A stretch of DNA of 64,000 nt from Epilithonimonas hungarica (GCF_900102265.1 NZ_FNBH01000002.1:620001-684000), one strand, 5' to 3'; positions 42,669 to 52,830 are shown, counted from the first letter of the stretch. Translations and numbers: made by a program. The notes: generated by a model from the sequence alone, not told the origin.

Positions 42669-44795
42669 ATGAATGACTCTCTTTTTGAAATCGTAGAACA
42701 TACCAACCGAAGCATTTTCCTCACCGGAAAAGCAGGGACCGGAAAGACTACATTTCTGAACGATTTTGTAAAAAAAACCAAGAAAAAACACATTGTAGTT
42801 GCACCAACAGGAATCGCAGCTATCAATGCTGGCGGTGTTACCATACATTCTATGTTTGGATTGCCGCTCAGGACCTTTCTCCCGACCACAGAAAGAATCA
42901 ACCAAAATCTGGCGAACAATATTGCAGACCTGATGGTCCATTTCAAATACCGAAAAGATAAACTGAAACTTCTTCGGGAGATCGAGATCATTATTATTGA
43001 TGAAGCATCGATGCTTCGTGCAGATGTTCTGGATATGATGGATTTTTCCCTGAGACACGTCCGCAGGAATCAGCAGAAATTCGGTGGTGTTCAGATGTTG
43101 TTCATTGGTGACCTTTATCAGCTGCCTCCTGTGGTAAGGGATGAACATGTTCTTTCGATGTATTATTCATCGCCTTTTTTCTTTCACGCCAAAGCTTTGG
43201 AAGGCAGTAATTTCATCACATTGGAGCTCACCAAAGTTTATCGACAGACCGATGAACATTTTCTCGCAATCTTAAATGCCATCCGGGACGGGATTACCGA
43301 GGATATAGACTTCGACGCATTAAATGAAAGATATCAGCCCGACTTTGATCCAATAGATGAGGCTTATGTCTATCTCTGTTCGCACAACAAAATGGCGGAT
43401 GACATCAATCAAAAAAAGATAAAAGAGCTTGGCGGAAAATCTCATACTTACATTGCAGATGTTGTTGGCGATTTCAAGGAAACACAGTATCCGAATGATG
43501 AGGTTCTGGAACTGAAAGTTGGTGCACAGATCATGTTCATCCGAAATGACACGTCATCCGACAAAAAATATTACAATGGAAAACTCGCTCAGATCTCATA
43601 TCTCGACGAAGATGAAATCTCTGTGATCCTTGACGGAAGCGAGGAAGAGATCACTTTGAAAGCGGAAACCTGGGAACAGAAAAAATATTCCCTTGATGAT
43701 GAAAAGAATATCAAAGAAGAAGTCTTGGGAAGTTTCAAACAATTCCCTATCCGTCTGGCCTGGGCGGTTACCATCCATAAAAGTCAAGGTTTGACATTCG
43801 ACAGGCTGATCATCGATGCGGGGAAAAGTTTTGCTTCCGGGCAGGTTTATGTCGCATTATCACGTTGCCGAACTTTGGAAGGAATTATTTTGAAATCCAA
43901 GATCACACCTGAAGTTATTTTCTCTGACAAACGGGTTTCGAAGTTTCAGGATGAGACGCACGCCAATTCGAAAATTGAGGAAATCCTTAATTCTGAAAAA
44001 TACAATTACAGCATCCAAAAAGTCATCAGAAGAATTGACTGTGTTTGGTTTCAATCCGCTTTGGAAAACTGGATGGTCATCAGCCGAAGCAGTAAGTTCA
44101 TCGATAAGGAAAAAGCTGATTATCTTTATCATTGTTTGAAAGCTGACATTGAAAATTACATTACTATTTTTCAGAAATTCGAGAGAATCTTAATTCAAAA
44201 AACTCAAAAGTTCCTGCAAGGTGAGGAGGAATGGACCGAGATTGAAGTCAAAGCTAAAGGTGCCGTCAATTTCTTTTTCACAAATGTGAATGAGAAAATA
44301 TTTTCTCCACTCAAAGATTTTTATTCTGAAACCAAAGGTGTAAAAGGCCTGAAAGCTTTCAACGAAGATTTCCGTGTCTGGCTGGATGATATTGAAGATT
44401 ATCTTAAGGATCTGAAAGATGTTTATCTTTTGGAAACACCTTTATTTGATAAAGAAAAAGATGTAGAAGTTTCTATGGCAATCAAGAAAGTTCCGACACA
44501 CGTTTTGACCTATCAATTGTTCCAAGACGGGAAAACAGTTTCTGAGATCGCAAGAGAAAGAGGCTTGGTCAATTCCACAATTTTCGGACATTTGTCAAAA
44601 TATGCAGAGCAGAATCTACTGGACAGAAATGATTTGCTGAGAATCTATCCTAAGGAAAAAGTGACCGCTTTTGAAAAGATTTTCAAACAGAGTCCGAAAG
44701 ATAATATCAATGATTGGAAAGCCGCTTTGCCATCGGATTTTGATTATGGTGAGATCCGTTTGATCTGGAATTATTTTTTGAATTTGAAGAAGTAA
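42669..44795 (+). CDS. PIF1/RecD-like DNA helicase with C-terminal helix-turn-helix
   Basis: 708 residues. SF1B helicase motor at about 1-400: Walker A LTGKAGTGKTTFL, APTGIAAINAGGVTIHSMFG, Walker B IIIDEASMLRADVLDMM, FIGDLYQLPPVV, and late motifs TIHKSQGLTFDR and YVALSRCRTLEG. The C-terminal third ends in a winged-helix/HTH_40 segment: HVLTYQLFQDGKTVSEIARE, STIFGHLSKYAEQNLL. It unwinds DNA 5'-3' by analogy with PIF1. The type is common in Bacteroidota. A few bases of repair-gene clustering (ruvC is the neighbour) support a DNA-repair role. Confidence 0.92.
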   Translation: MNDSLFEIVEHTNRSIFLTGKAGTGKTTFLNDFVKKTKKKHIVVAPTGIAAINAGGVTIHSMFGLPLRTFLPTTERINQNLANNIADLMVHFKYRKDKLKLLREIEIIIIDEASMLRADVLDMMDFSLRHVRRNQQKFGGVQMLFIGDLYQLPPVVRDEHVLSMYYSSPFFFHAKALEGSNFITLELTKVYRQTDEHFLAILNAIRDGITEDIDFDALNERYQPDFDPIDEAYVYLCSHNKMADDINQKKIKELGGKSHTYIADVVGDFKETQYPNDEVLELKVGAQIMFIRNDTSSDKKYYNGKLAQISYLDEDEISVILDGSEEEITLKAETWEQKKYSLDDEKNIKEEVLGSFKQFPIRLAWAVTIHKSQGLTFDRLIIDAGKSFASGQVYVALSRCRTLEGIILKSKITPEVIFSDKRVSKFQDETHANSKIEEILNSEKYNYSIQKVIRRIDCVWFQSALENWMVISRSSKFIDKEKADYLYHCLKADIENYITIFQKFERILIQKTQKFLQGEEEWTEIEVKAKGAVNFFFTNVNEKIFSPLKDFYSETKGVKGLKAFNEDFRVWLDDIEDYLKDLKDVYLLETPLFDKEKDVEVSMAIKKVPTHVLTYQLFQDGKTVSEIARERGLVNSTIFGHLSKYAEQNLLDRNDLLRIYPKEKVTAFEKIFKQSPKDNINDWKAALPSDFDYGEIRLIWNYFLNLKK

Positions 44796-44846
44796 TTTTA
44801 ACATAAAAGCCAGCAAATATTTTATACCGTGAATTTGTCAAAATAA

Positions 44847-44873
44847 AAAGCCACAAAGTTTATTTGTGGCTTT
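44847..44873. terminator. Bidirectional terminator between helicase and serS
   Basis: Perfect AAAGCCACAAA (44847-44857) / TTTGTGGCTTT (44863-44873) stem with a five-base loop, A-run before and T-rich after; convergent genes on both sides. Confidence 0.88.
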
Positions 44874-44891
44874 CATATTTTAAAATTAGAA

Positions 44892-46160
44892 TTAATTAAT
44901 CAATTCAAATCTGGCATATTCTGCGATTTTCTTTGGTAGTCTGATGCCTTCTGGAGTTTGGTTATTTTCCAAAAGCGCCGCCATAATTCTTGGCAATGCC
45001 ATTGCAGAACCGTTCAATGTGTGAACCAATTGCGTTTTTCCGTCGCCTTTGTAACGGCATTTCAAACGGTTAGCCTGGAACGTTTCGAAGTTGGAAACAG
45101 AACTTACTTCCAGCCATTTCTCCTGCGCTGCGCTCCAAACCTCGAAGTCGTAAGTCATTGCCGATGCAAAACCTGTATCGCCGCCGCAAAGTCTCATGAT
45201 TCTGTATGGTAATTCCAGATCTTCCAAAATAGATTTGATGTGCTCTACCATTTCTTCCAAAACAGCATAAGAATTTTCAGGTTTCTCGATTCTCACAATC
45301 TCCACTTTTTCGAATTGATGAAGTCTGTTCAAACCTCTTACATGAGCACCATAACTTCCCGCTTCTCTTCTGTAACACTGGGAAAATGCCGTATTCTTGA
45401 TCGGAAGATCTTTCTCATCCAACAAAACATCACGGTAAAGGTTCGTAACCGGAACTTCCGCAGTCGGAATCAGATACAGATCATCTGCATTCACGTAGTA
45501 CATTTGTCCTTCCTTATCAGGCAACTGTCCCGTTCCATAACCGGAAGATTCGTTCACAACGTGAGGTGGATTCACTTCCAGATAACCTGCATCTGTATTT
45601 TTGTCCAGGAAATATTGAACCAAAGCCCTCTGCAAACGTGCGCCTTTCCCGAAATAAACCGGAAAACCAGCACCAGCGATCTTCACACCTAATTCAAAAT
45701 CGATCAGGTTATATTTTTTTGCCAATTCCCAGTGTGGGATTGCGCCTTCTCCAAGGCCTTCAACAGTTGTAGATTCATAAATGATCTCGTTATCATCGGC
45801 AGAAACTCCGGCAACCACTTTCTCGTTAGGAATATTCGGGAGCTGATAAAGGATATTGATCAGGCTTTTCTCAGCATCGTTCAGTTGAGCTTGTAATTCT
45901 TTGCTGGATTCTTTGTATTGCGACGTTTGGGATTTTGCTGTTTCTGCTTCCTCTTTTTTTCCGTCTTTCATCAGAATCCCAATTTCTTTGGAGATCCTAT
46001 TCATTTCGGAAAGTTGCGAGTCCAGCTCAAACTGTAATCTTTTTCTTTCGTCGTCAGCATTGATTGCTGCATCGACCAAATCTAATTCCTTGAAGTTCCT
46101 TTTCTTCAAGCCTTCCAAAACGCGCTCTTTGTTCTCGCGCAAAAAATTAACCTGTAACAT
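44892..46160 (-). CDS. serS: Seryl-tRNA synthetase
   Basis: 422 residues. N-terminal long antiparallel coiled coil (about 25-110, tRNA binding), then the class II core. Motif 2 is FSQCYRREAGSYGAHVRGLN, with HQFEKVEIVRIEKPENSY. Motif 3 is NGSAMALPRIMAALLENNQT. The serine-site TAEVPVTNLYRDVLL is also present. It charges tRNA-Ser. Upstream, TAAATTTG (46243-46236, minus strand) is a possible -7 box inside the end of the neighbouring lipoprotein spacer. Confidence 0.97.
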   Translation of the reverse strand: MLQVNFLRENKERVLEGLKKRNFKELDLVDAAINADDERKRLQFELDSQLSEMNRISKEIGILMKDGKKEEAETAKSQTSQYKESSKELQAQLNDAEKSLINILYQLPNIPNEKVVAGVSADDNEIIYESTTVEGLGEGAIPHWELAKKYNLIDFELGVKIAGAGFPVYFGKGARLQRALVQYFLDKNTDAGYLEVNPPHVVNESSGYGTGQLPDKEGQMYYVNADDLYLIPTAEVPVTNLYRDVLLDEKDLPIKNTAFSQCYRREAGSYGAHVRGLNRLHQFEKVEIVRIEKPENSYAVLEEMVEHIKSILEDLELPYRIMRLCGGDTGFASAMTYDFEVWSAAQEKWLEVSSVSNFETFQANRLKCRYKGDGKTQLVHTLNGSAMALPRIMAALLENNQTPEGIRLPKKIAEYARFELIN

Positions 46161-46249
46161 AAAAGTTTAAAGTTTAGGGTTTAAGGTTTTGAATAAATAT
46201 TGAACTCAAAACCACGAACTTTGAACAGTCCGCTGCAAATTTAACGATT

Positions 46250-46753
46250 TTATTTCACGATTTTGACCACATTTCTCTGTCCTTGAACTTTTGTGAACTT
46301 CAGTTCATCATTATACCAGAGTTTTGACAGTTGGAAAAGAGAAGGTGTCCATTTGTATTCGATCCTGATCGTATCAGGGTCTGTAGTTGTGACTGAATTC
46401 TTAGTAGTCACAAGCTGAATTATAAAATTGGAGTAATATATTTTCTCTTCCGGGCTTATGGAATCCTGCAAAAGTCTAACCGCTCCGGCTGGGTAATCCA
46501 GATAAGTAACAGTGTCCGCATCTTTTATCAAGCTATATCCTGTAATAGGCTTAAGGGCCGTTTCATCTAAAAGATCAACCAAATTAATAGAAGTGTAGGA
46601 ACCATCGATCTTAGAATTCAACATATCTTGACCGGCAGAATTATGGATATAAAGATTCAGAACCTGATCGATCGTCTGGATATCTTCTTCATCTCCACGG
46701 CAACAGACGAATGTAAGTAAGACAAGTGTGATTGTAAGAAAATATTTCTTCAT
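46250..46753 (-). CDS. Small lipoprotein, unknown function
   Basis: 167 residues from the ATG at 46753; 13 more codons are open upstream but overlap the asnB end. Lipobox TFVC with lipidated Cys (LVLLTFVCCRGDEEDI), acidic after the cysteine as in surface-exposed Bacteroidota lipoproteins. The domain is beta-rich (SYTSINLVDLLDETALKPIT, TVTYLDYPAGAVRLLQDSIS, DTIRIEYKWTPSLFQLSKLW). No known family recognised. It starts 25 bases after the asnB stop on the same strand. Confidence 0.8.
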   Translation of the reverse strand: MKKYFLTITLVLLTFVCCRGDEEDIQTIDQVLNLYIHNSAGQDMLNSKIDGSYTSINLVDLLDETALKPITGYSLIKDADTVTYLDYPAGAVRLLQDSISPEEKIYYSNFIIQLVTTKNSVTTTDPDTIRIEYKWTPSLFQLSKLWYNDELKFTKVQGQRNVVKIVK

Positions 46754-46778
46754 AACACAAAGGTAAAATAAAAATATG

Positions 46779-48680
46779 TTATCGGTTTTCAAAATATTTC
46801 TGATACCAAAGTTCGAATGTCACCAATTGCCAGATCTTCACACAATCGTATTCATTATTTTGATTGTTCCACCAATCATCAATGAGTTTCGGGTTGAAAA
46901 AATCTCTCTTTTTCAGGTTATCCAGATTTTCTAAGATAAAATTTCTAACCTTTGGTTCTGTTTTGATGAAATGTGAAAGCGGAAAAGAGAAACCACGTTT
47001 TGGCATTTTCAAGATCTCCGGATGTACATATTTTTCAGCCACTTTTCTTAGAAGCGGTTTATTCTGGATCCCGTTATATCTTAAACTTTCCGGCAATGTT
47101 GAGACATAGTCGATCAAATCATTGCTGAGATAGGGATAACGAAATTCTACGCCATATTTCATTGCGCTCAGATCATCGCGGAAAACATGATGTGACGATA
47201 GAGAGTACTTCATATCATATTCAAAAAGACCTTGATAATCTGTCGTTTCTGATAATTTTTTGTCTTGTAGATCTGAATTGATCTTATTAAATATATTTTT
47301 CTTAAAAATATTTTTGGCTTCGAAAGGCTTCATCCCGACCTGACTTTGTCTGAAAAATTCCAACATACTATCCTGAGAAAAATAATTTTTCACTTTTTTA
47401 GAAAAATTATCATTTGTGAAAATAAAATGACGGATGAAATTAAATTTTCTCGTAGACCTCCATTTATCAAGCTTCAAAGAATGGGAATATCCTGCAAAAA
47501 GCTCATCAGCTCCATTTCCGCTCAAAACAACCTTGAATCCAAGCTCCTTTGCATATTCTGCAGCGTTCATCAGAACTTCCAAGCTGCTGTAAGGTTCCTC
47601 GAAATGTTGGATATTTTCTTTCAATTGATCCAAAACTTCCTCATCGGTAACATTTTTTATATGATGCGGAATCTCTATTTTCTCAGCCATCAGAGAAGCA
47701 TTCTTCACTTCATTTTCTGAAAATTGATACGCAATCGTAAAGGCGTTGATATCTTCTTTGTAAGGTTTTGATTTTGCAGTGATCAAGGTGGAATCTATTC
47801 CGCCACTCATCATGCTTGTCACAGGGACATCAGCAAAAAGCTGTTTTTCCACACTTTCCGAAAGCAATCTATCAATCTCGGTGATTGCTTCTTGTTCTGT
47901 TATCTGATTCAGACTTTTGGTTGGAAAGTCCCAATATTTTTCTTTTGATGATGAAAGATCGTTCAGGTCAAAGACCAAAAAAGTTGCTGGTTCCAAAGAA
48001 TAGATATTCTGAAAGCAAGTTTCCGGAGCCAATGTTGTCTGAAAAAGAAAGTTACTGTAAACGCCTTGCCAGTTGATCTCGGGAGTGACGCATTCATTCT
48101 TCAAAATTGCTTTTATTTCTGACGCCCATATCAATTCGTTTTCTTTTTCGTAATAGAACAGAGGTTTCATCCCTACCCTGTCCCTTGCCAGAAGTAATTT
48201 TTTTTTATCCAGATCCACCAAGGCTATAGCAAACATCCCATCCAATTTAGGAAGCATATCCGTTCCCCATTCTTCGTAAGACCTTAAAATAACTTCTGTA
48301 TCAGAATGGCTTTTGAAATGATGTCCCAAATCTTCTAATTCCTTCCTTAATGTTTTGAAATTATAGATCTCTCCGTTGAATGTGACCGTAATCCTTTGAT
48401 TGTCGGCAAGCATCGGCTGATGGCCTTTTTCCGAAAGATCCAAGATAGAGAGCCTACGAAATCCTAATGCAATATTAGACTCTGAATCAGGTAGAACAGG
48501 AAAGATATTTTTGACTTGTTGTGTAGAACTCTCTCCACAAAAAGAATGTCCTTGTAATCCATCCGAAAGCCAAAACCCTTCATCATCCGGACCACGATGC
48601 CTGATCGCATTATTCATCTCCAAAATATTCTTAGAGGAAATTCCTTTCTTTGATAAATAATAACCACAGATCCCGCACAT
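46779..48680 (-). CDS. asnB: Asparagine synthase (glutamine-hydrolysing)
   Basis: 633 residues. N-terminal glutaminase with nucleophile Cys2 (MCGICGYYLSKKG) and RHRGPDDEGFW; ARDRVGMKPLFYYEKENELI links to the synthetase domain with PP-loop SMMSGGIDSTLITAKS. The C-terminal half has the typical LSGNGADELFAGYSHS and FRYPYLSNDLIDYVSTLP. In this position, before a flippase and a glycosyltransferase, it is the kind found in polysaccharide loci, where it may amidate a sugar acid instead of making asparagine; that is inference. Confidence 0.93.
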   Translation of the reverse strand: MCGICGYYLSKKGISSKNILEMNNAIRHRGPDDEGFWLSDGLQGHSFCGESSTQQVKNIFPVLPDSESNIALGFRRLSILDLSEKGHQPMLADNQRITVTFNGEIYNFKTLRKELEDLGHHFKSHSDTEVILRSYEEWGTDMLPKLDGMFAIALVDLDKKKLLLARDRVGMKPLFYYEKENELIWASEIKAILKNECVTPEINWQGVYSNFLFQTTLAPETCFQNIYSLEPATFLVFDLNDLSSSKEKYWDFPTKSLNQITEQEAITEIDRLLSESVEKQLFADVPVTSMMSGGIDSTLITAKSKPYKEDINAFTIAYQFSENEVKNASLMAEKIEIPHHIKNVTDEEVLDQLKENIQHFEEPYSSLEVLMNAAEYAKELGFKVVLSGNGADELFAGYSHSLKLDKWRSTRKFNFIRHFIFTNDNFSKKVKNYFSQDSMLEFFRQSQVGMKPFEAKNIFKKNIFNKINSDLQDKKLSETTDYQGLFEYDMKYSLSSHHVFRDDLSAMKYGVEFRYPYLSNDLIDYVSTLPESLRYNGIQNKPLLRKVAEKYVHPEILKMPKRGFSFPLSHFIKTEPKVRNFILENLDNLKKRDFFNPKLIDDWWNNQNNEYDCVKIWQLVTFELWYQKYFENR

Positions 48681-48750
48681 GTCTTAATCTTTTTCGATTC
48701 GTAAAAATAAGTTTTTGATTTCTATTTCTAAGAACTCCTGAATAGGAATA

Positions 48751-50013
48751 TTAGTATTTTTTCCTGGAAAAAGTTTGCATCAGAGCAGTAATTTCATCTT
48801 TCGTTATCAAATAATCCCGAATCTTGAAATCCGTGGTCTGGTAGAATTTCCAAAACAATATCGATCCTGAAACCAAATAAGAAGCGGATGTTACAAAACA
48901 AGCGCCCCAAATTCCCCATCGCGGGATAGCGAAATAAGAAAGAATTACTGTTATAAGTAAGCCTATAATTGATTTTACATTTAAGATCTTGAGATGCTTG
49001 ATCGCAGAAAAATAATAGCCGACCATATCACTTATTGCTATTGCAAAGATCCCTGGAGAGAGGAGAAGCATAATTTTTTTGGTCTTGCTAAATTCGTTCC
49101 CGAAAATCAAAACATAAACTTGTGCCGGAATAATGATAATTCCAATAAGAAAGACAAGCATCAGTGTAAATGAAATTTTGAGCGAAGATTTGGTTTTGAT
49201 GATGGATCCTTCTTTACTTTTAGAGTTGACAACATCAGAATAAAGAACCACTGCGATGCTTCTGGTGATCGTCCAGATCGCCTCGGAAAAAGTAATCCCT
49301 ATGGAAAAAATACCAACCGCAGCAATGCCTTCAAAATATTCTAAAAAGTAAAATGAAAGTCTGTAATTCAAAAACTGAATAAATGCGCTTAACTGTGTTT
49401 TCCAACCGTATTCGAACATATCGATGAATACTTTTTTTGAGAACTTAAAATCTCTGATCTTGCATTTTCTTAAGATCTGGTAAAAACTCAATAAAAACAA
49501 CAACATCAAACATAGGGTCTGAGCAAGAAAATAAACAGAAACGTCTTTTAGTTTTACAAAATAGATCAAAATGACTATGAACAAAACGTGCATCAGCTGT
49601 TGTAAAACCGTATAAAGATTGAACATCTTGATATTCTGAGTGCCAATGAACAGACTGATATTGGTCGTAAGTAGCGATGAAAATACTGAAATACCAATCA
49701 GATAATATAAATACGAACCCTGAAGCGAAGCAAAACTGAAGGCCAAAGGAACTGTAATACCTACAAGTAATGACCAAATATAGGAATAGACCAATACCTG
49801 CTCTATCTTGAACTTATGGGCAAAATATGATGTACTGCTGCCTGAAAAAATGCTACTGAAAAAACTGACAATAGCAACATTCGCAACGACAATCGAAATC
49901 GTTCCTTTCCCTTCGCTTCCCCAGATATTGGTAGAAAAGATGACCAGGCCGAAACTTAGTATCAATATCAAAAACCGGGAAATGAAAGTCTGAACAACTT
50001 TGAGCTGCTTCAT
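48751..50013 (-). CDS. Oligosaccharide flippase (Wzx-like MATE-superfamily)
   Basis: 420 residues with about 12 transmembrane helices, such as VQTFISRFLILILSFGLVIF, LYYLIGISVFSSLLTTNISL and ILNVKSIIGLLITVILSYFA. There are no catalytic motifs, as expected for polysaccharide transporters. It would move lipid-linked sugar units across the inner membrane. Preceded (upstream) by the glycosyltransferase with a 2-base gap and followed by asnB. Confidence 0.85.
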   Translation of the reverse strand: MKQLKVVQTFISRFLILILSFGLVIFSTNIWGSEGKGTISIVVANVAIVSFFSSIFSGSSTSYFAHKFKIEQVLVYSYIWSLLVGITVPLAFSFASLQGSYLYYLIGISVFSSLLTTNISLFIGTQNIKMFNLYTVLQQLMHVLFIVILIYFVKLKDVSVYFLAQTLCLMLLFLLSFYQILRKCKIRDFKFSKKVFIDMFEYGWKTQLSAFIQFLNYRLSFYFLEYFEGIAAVGIFSIGITFSEAIWTITRSIAVVLYSDVVNSKSKEGSIIKTKSSLKISFTLMLVFLIGIIIIPAQVYVLIFGNEFSKTKKIMLLLSPGIFAIAISDMVGYYFSAIKHLKILNVKSIIGLLITVILSYFAIPRWGIWGACFVTSASYLVSGSILFWKFYQTTDFKIRDYLITKDEITALMQTFSRKKY

Positions 50014-50015
50014 TT

Positions 50016-51149
50016 TTAGCTTTTAGGTAAAGAATTTTCTATAAAGTTAATGAAAGAATCGCTAATGATTTTCCAATTATATTTTTGGATAAATTCTTTT
50101 CTCGCATTAGTTGCATGCAAATCATAAAACCGAGAATCAACAATATATTTTTCTATACAGTCAGCAATAGACCCAGAGTCTTTAGGGTCGACCAAAAATC
50201 CGAAATCTGACACATCCATGTGTTTTCTAATTCCCTTCAAACTGGAATAAATAATCGGTTTTCCTGCTCCCATATAATAAAACAGCTTGATGGGAAGAGA
50301 ATGATGATTTTCAAAATTAAATTCTCTCAGATCAAAACAAATGTCGGCATCTGAAAAAGCTTTGGTAAAATCTTCAAATGATGTAGGTTTTCTGATCTCG
50401 ATAGCTTTAACAGACAATTTTTTGAGTTGATCATCGAAATAAATTTTATCTGTTTCTGTTCTTGCAGAACCTATAATCAGAATTTTAATATTTAATTCCG
50501 GTCGTCTTTTCCTAAGAATTTCGATGGCTGTGAAAAAATTACCAATTCCTTTATCTTCAGAAAGTGCTCCTGTATAACAAAGTGTGATCTGGTTACTTTC
50601 AAGTTTTTTTATGCCCTCGGAAACGAAACTTTCATCAGGATAATAAGGTAAGATCATTTTCTTTTTAAAAGGAAAAAAATAAGCTAAGGGAAATTTTTTA
50701 GTTTCTTCACCAAAAATAAAATGAGTGCTTAAAAGACCTGCGTATAATTGTATCAGAAAAAACTTAATTCCATGCACTATCTTCAGCGGAAAACCATGAT
50801 CTTGAAGCATAGACATTGCCGGATACCATTCTGTAACATCGTAAATGACACTTATTTTCTTGTCTTTTTTGAATTTATGGGCCGCAATTATTGCAATTGG
50901 TTCTGAACAAATAATAGAATCCGGCTGATAATCGTTACAAACTTTCAGAAAAATTTCTGTCTTTTGTCTTGCGCTGTGATGTAGTATCGAATAAGATTCG
51001 ATTTCAACCTTATCAATTACTCCTTGAAATTCCGAACACAGACTACAAATCTTCACATCAAAACCGCGTTTCACAAGTTCTGTCGCCTGATGATAAAAAA
51101 TGCGATCATCATTATATTTGTGAGCCGTGGTCAGGAAAAGTACTCTCAA
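50016..51149 (-). CDS. Glycosyltransferase, GT-B/GT4-like
   Basis: 377 residues. N-terminal RVLFLTTAHKYNDDRIFYHQ (GT4 nucleotide-sugar-independent domain start). The hinge is ITLCYTGALSEDKGIGNFFT. C-terminal donor domain DICFDLREFNFENHHSLPIK with FYYMGAGKPIIYSSLKGI; the usual ExxxxxxxE is partly changed. It adds a sugar to a cell-surface glycan; acceptor unknown. Its stop at 50016 lies two bases from the flippase start at 50013, so the two are tightly linked. Confidence 0.88.
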   Translation of the reverse strand: MRVLFLTTAHKYNDDRIFYHQATELVKRGFDVKICSLCSEFQGVIDKVEIESYSILHHSARQKTEIFLKVCNDYQPDSIICSEPIAIIAAHKFKKDKKISVIYDVTEWYPAMSMLQDHGFPLKIVHGIKFFLIQLYAGLLSTHFIFGEETKKFPLAYFFPFKKKMILPYYPDESFVSEGIKKLESNQITLCYTGALSEDKGIGNFFTAIEILRKRRPELNIKILIIGSARTETDKIYFDDQLKKLSVKAIEIRKPTSFEDFTKAFSDADICFDLREFNFENHHSLPIKLFYYMGAGKPIIYSSLKGIRKHMDVSDFGFLVDPKDSGSIADCIEKYIVDSRFYDLHATNARKEFIQKYNWKIISDSFINFIENSLPKS

Positions 51150-51175
51150 TATTTACATCGGTTTACGTTCGGAAA

Positions 51176-51664
51176 CTAAGAAATGGATGAAGCCCAACTT
51201 CTGCTGAATGGCTGTAAAAAATGACTTAGAAAATCAAGGTAAGTGTTCTTAGAAAAATCGAAAACCTCGATGTCCTTTGATAATTCGCCATTTCTTATTT
51301 TATTCTTAAAATCGGATAGCTTCAGGGTTTTTACTTCCCCGTTTTCGACAAAGCTTGCCTTCATTCTATCAAACAGCCCTAAATCAAACTCCGAATCCAA
51401 TTCTCTCATTATTTTTCCAAGTGCATCAATACTACAACCAGAAGCCGCTTCTTTTTCCTCATCCACACAGATGATGATGAATTGATTTTTCTCGATCTTG
51501 AAAGAGGATGAAAGTGGTTTCCCATGCGCTGCCCAATCACCTAAGAAATCATATAGTCTCTCTGCAATGATTTTGCTTTCTTTAGCTGTAAAAGGTCTTG
51601 ATGCAGGATATATAATAACGCGATAGTCGTTTGTTTCTACAATACTTGATTCCTCTATTTTCAT
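51176..51664 (-). CDS. Conserved flavobacterial protein, unknown function
   Basis: 162 residues, soluble. Landmarks: RVIIYPASRPFTAKESKIIA, LYDFLGDWAAHGKPLSSSFK, FDLGLFDRMKASFVENGEVK. Homologues are often labelled ABC transporter ATPase, but there is no Walker A, signature or Walker B here, so that label is not supported. In related genomes it is found near the MCE/Fe-S gene group as far as I know, here five genes away. Function unknown. Confidence 0.78.
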   Translation of the reverse strand: MKIEESSIVETNDYRVIIYPASRPFTAKESKIIAERLYDFLGDWAAHGKPLSSSFKIEKNQFIIICVDEEKEAASGCSIDALGKIMRELDSEFDLGLFDRMKASFVENGEVKTLKLSDFKNKIRNGELSKDIEVFDFSKNTYLDFLSHFLQPFSRSWASSIS

Positions 51665-51687
51665 TTTAAGTAATTTAAAATATAAAA

Positions 51688-52830
51688 TTACGGATTTTTC
51701 CCGAGTCGCAAACCATTGTACTTTTTACTCAATGCAAATGAAAGCATTATTAAAAGCAAAATAATGAATCCGAAGAAAAATCTTAGTGTGGCTGATTGTG
51801 GAAAAAAAACAAATTTGATATAAATATTAATGAAAATAAAAAGCGAATAGATCCTTATCCATTTATCTTTTGACCAATAAAATATCAAACCTAAGCTCCC
51901 AACAGCAATTAATGTTACTTTTTTAAAATTTATTATTTTTTCAAAAAGAATCAGAAGATAATCTTGTAAAGTGAAGCTTGCTGCTTGTGTCGAAACAAAA
52001 GGCCTTCTGTATATAAAGGTATCATAGAAAAGACTCTTCCATCCGGGAAAATTGTAAAATTTGATTATGAAAAAATATAATACTATGAGGACTGCAGCTT
52101 GTAAAAAATAGCTCAAATCTAATTTTTTATCAATTATAAATGCGTAAATCCAGGCTGTTACAAGATAGGTAAGAGTAAAAGTAATATAATCCGGCCTGAT
52201 GAAGGTTATCAAAAAGAGTATTATAAACACAGTCCATTCTTTCCATTTTTGGAGAAGTGCTATCATAAAGATCAATAACATTACTAAAATAAACATATCC
52301 GGCGTGGGTATTCTGGACATCTCTATTACCGGTGGTAACAATAACATCACGTTGGTTGCAAAAAAAGCAATCAAATAATTATTTGGGAAAATAATTTTGA
52401 ATATATAAAATAGGAGAATACCAGAAAAAAAATAGGATATAAGGCTTAAGAAAAGAACTGACATTGGTGCTGTAAATCCAATCTTGTACAAGAATCTTAT
52501 TACTAGATTATATCCAACTTTTATTTCATAGTAAGGAAGTTGTTCCGTAAAAGATCGTGTATTCTTCTCAAAATATTGCCTGGTTACATCCTTGGGATCG
52601 GTCCCATTAATATCTGCATAATGGCCAGCTGGCGCTTCTTTTTTTATTGATGAGAAAGTAAGCTCTCTAACTTTGTCTGGCAAACCAGGATAATCTAAAG
52701 CGTACATACAACCGATGTACCCCGGCATATCCCAATCATAAACTCTGTTGTTGTAATTCCAAAAAGTAAGTGCTGCTAAAATCGGCAGCAAAAATAACAA
52801 GGAAAGCTTCCATTTTTTTTCCATGGACAA
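51688..52830 (-). CDS. Multi-spanning membrane protein, GT-C glycosyltransferase-like
   Basis: 380 residues with about ten transmembrane helices. The first loop after TM1 carries an acidic motif (RVYDWDMPGYIGCMYALDYP), as in GT-C enzymes that use polyprenyl-linked donors, and a long periplasmic loop follows at about 55-105. Other helices include VLFLSLISYFFSGILLFYIF and FILVMLLIFMIALLQKW. The GT-C call is inference from topology; an O-antigen polymerase-like role is an alternative. Neighbours are glycan genes on the same strand. Confidence 0.65.
   Translation of the reverse strand: MSMEKKWKLSLLFLLPILAALTFWNYNNRVYDWDMPGYIGCMYALDYPGLPDKVRELTFSSIKKEAPAGHYADINGTDPKDVTRQYFEKNTRSFTEQLPYYEIKVGYNLVIRFLYKIGFTAPMSVLFLSLISYFFSGILLFYIFKIIFPNNYLIAFFATNVMLLLPPVIEMSRIPTPDMFILVMLLIFMIALLQKWKEWTVFIILFLITFIRPDYITFTLTYLVTAWIYAFIIDKKLDLSYFLQAAVLIVLYFFIIKFYNFPGWKSLFYDTFIYRRPFVSTQAASFTLQDYLLILFEKIINFKKVTLIAVGSLGLIFYWSKDKWIRIYSLFIFINIYIKFVFFPQSATLRFFFGFIILLLIMLSFALSKKYNGLRLGKNP

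Noticed and set aside
51176-51664. ABC transporter ATPase label for the 162-residue protein
   Set aside because: No Walker A, signature or Walker B motif; the label found on homologues is not supported by sequence.
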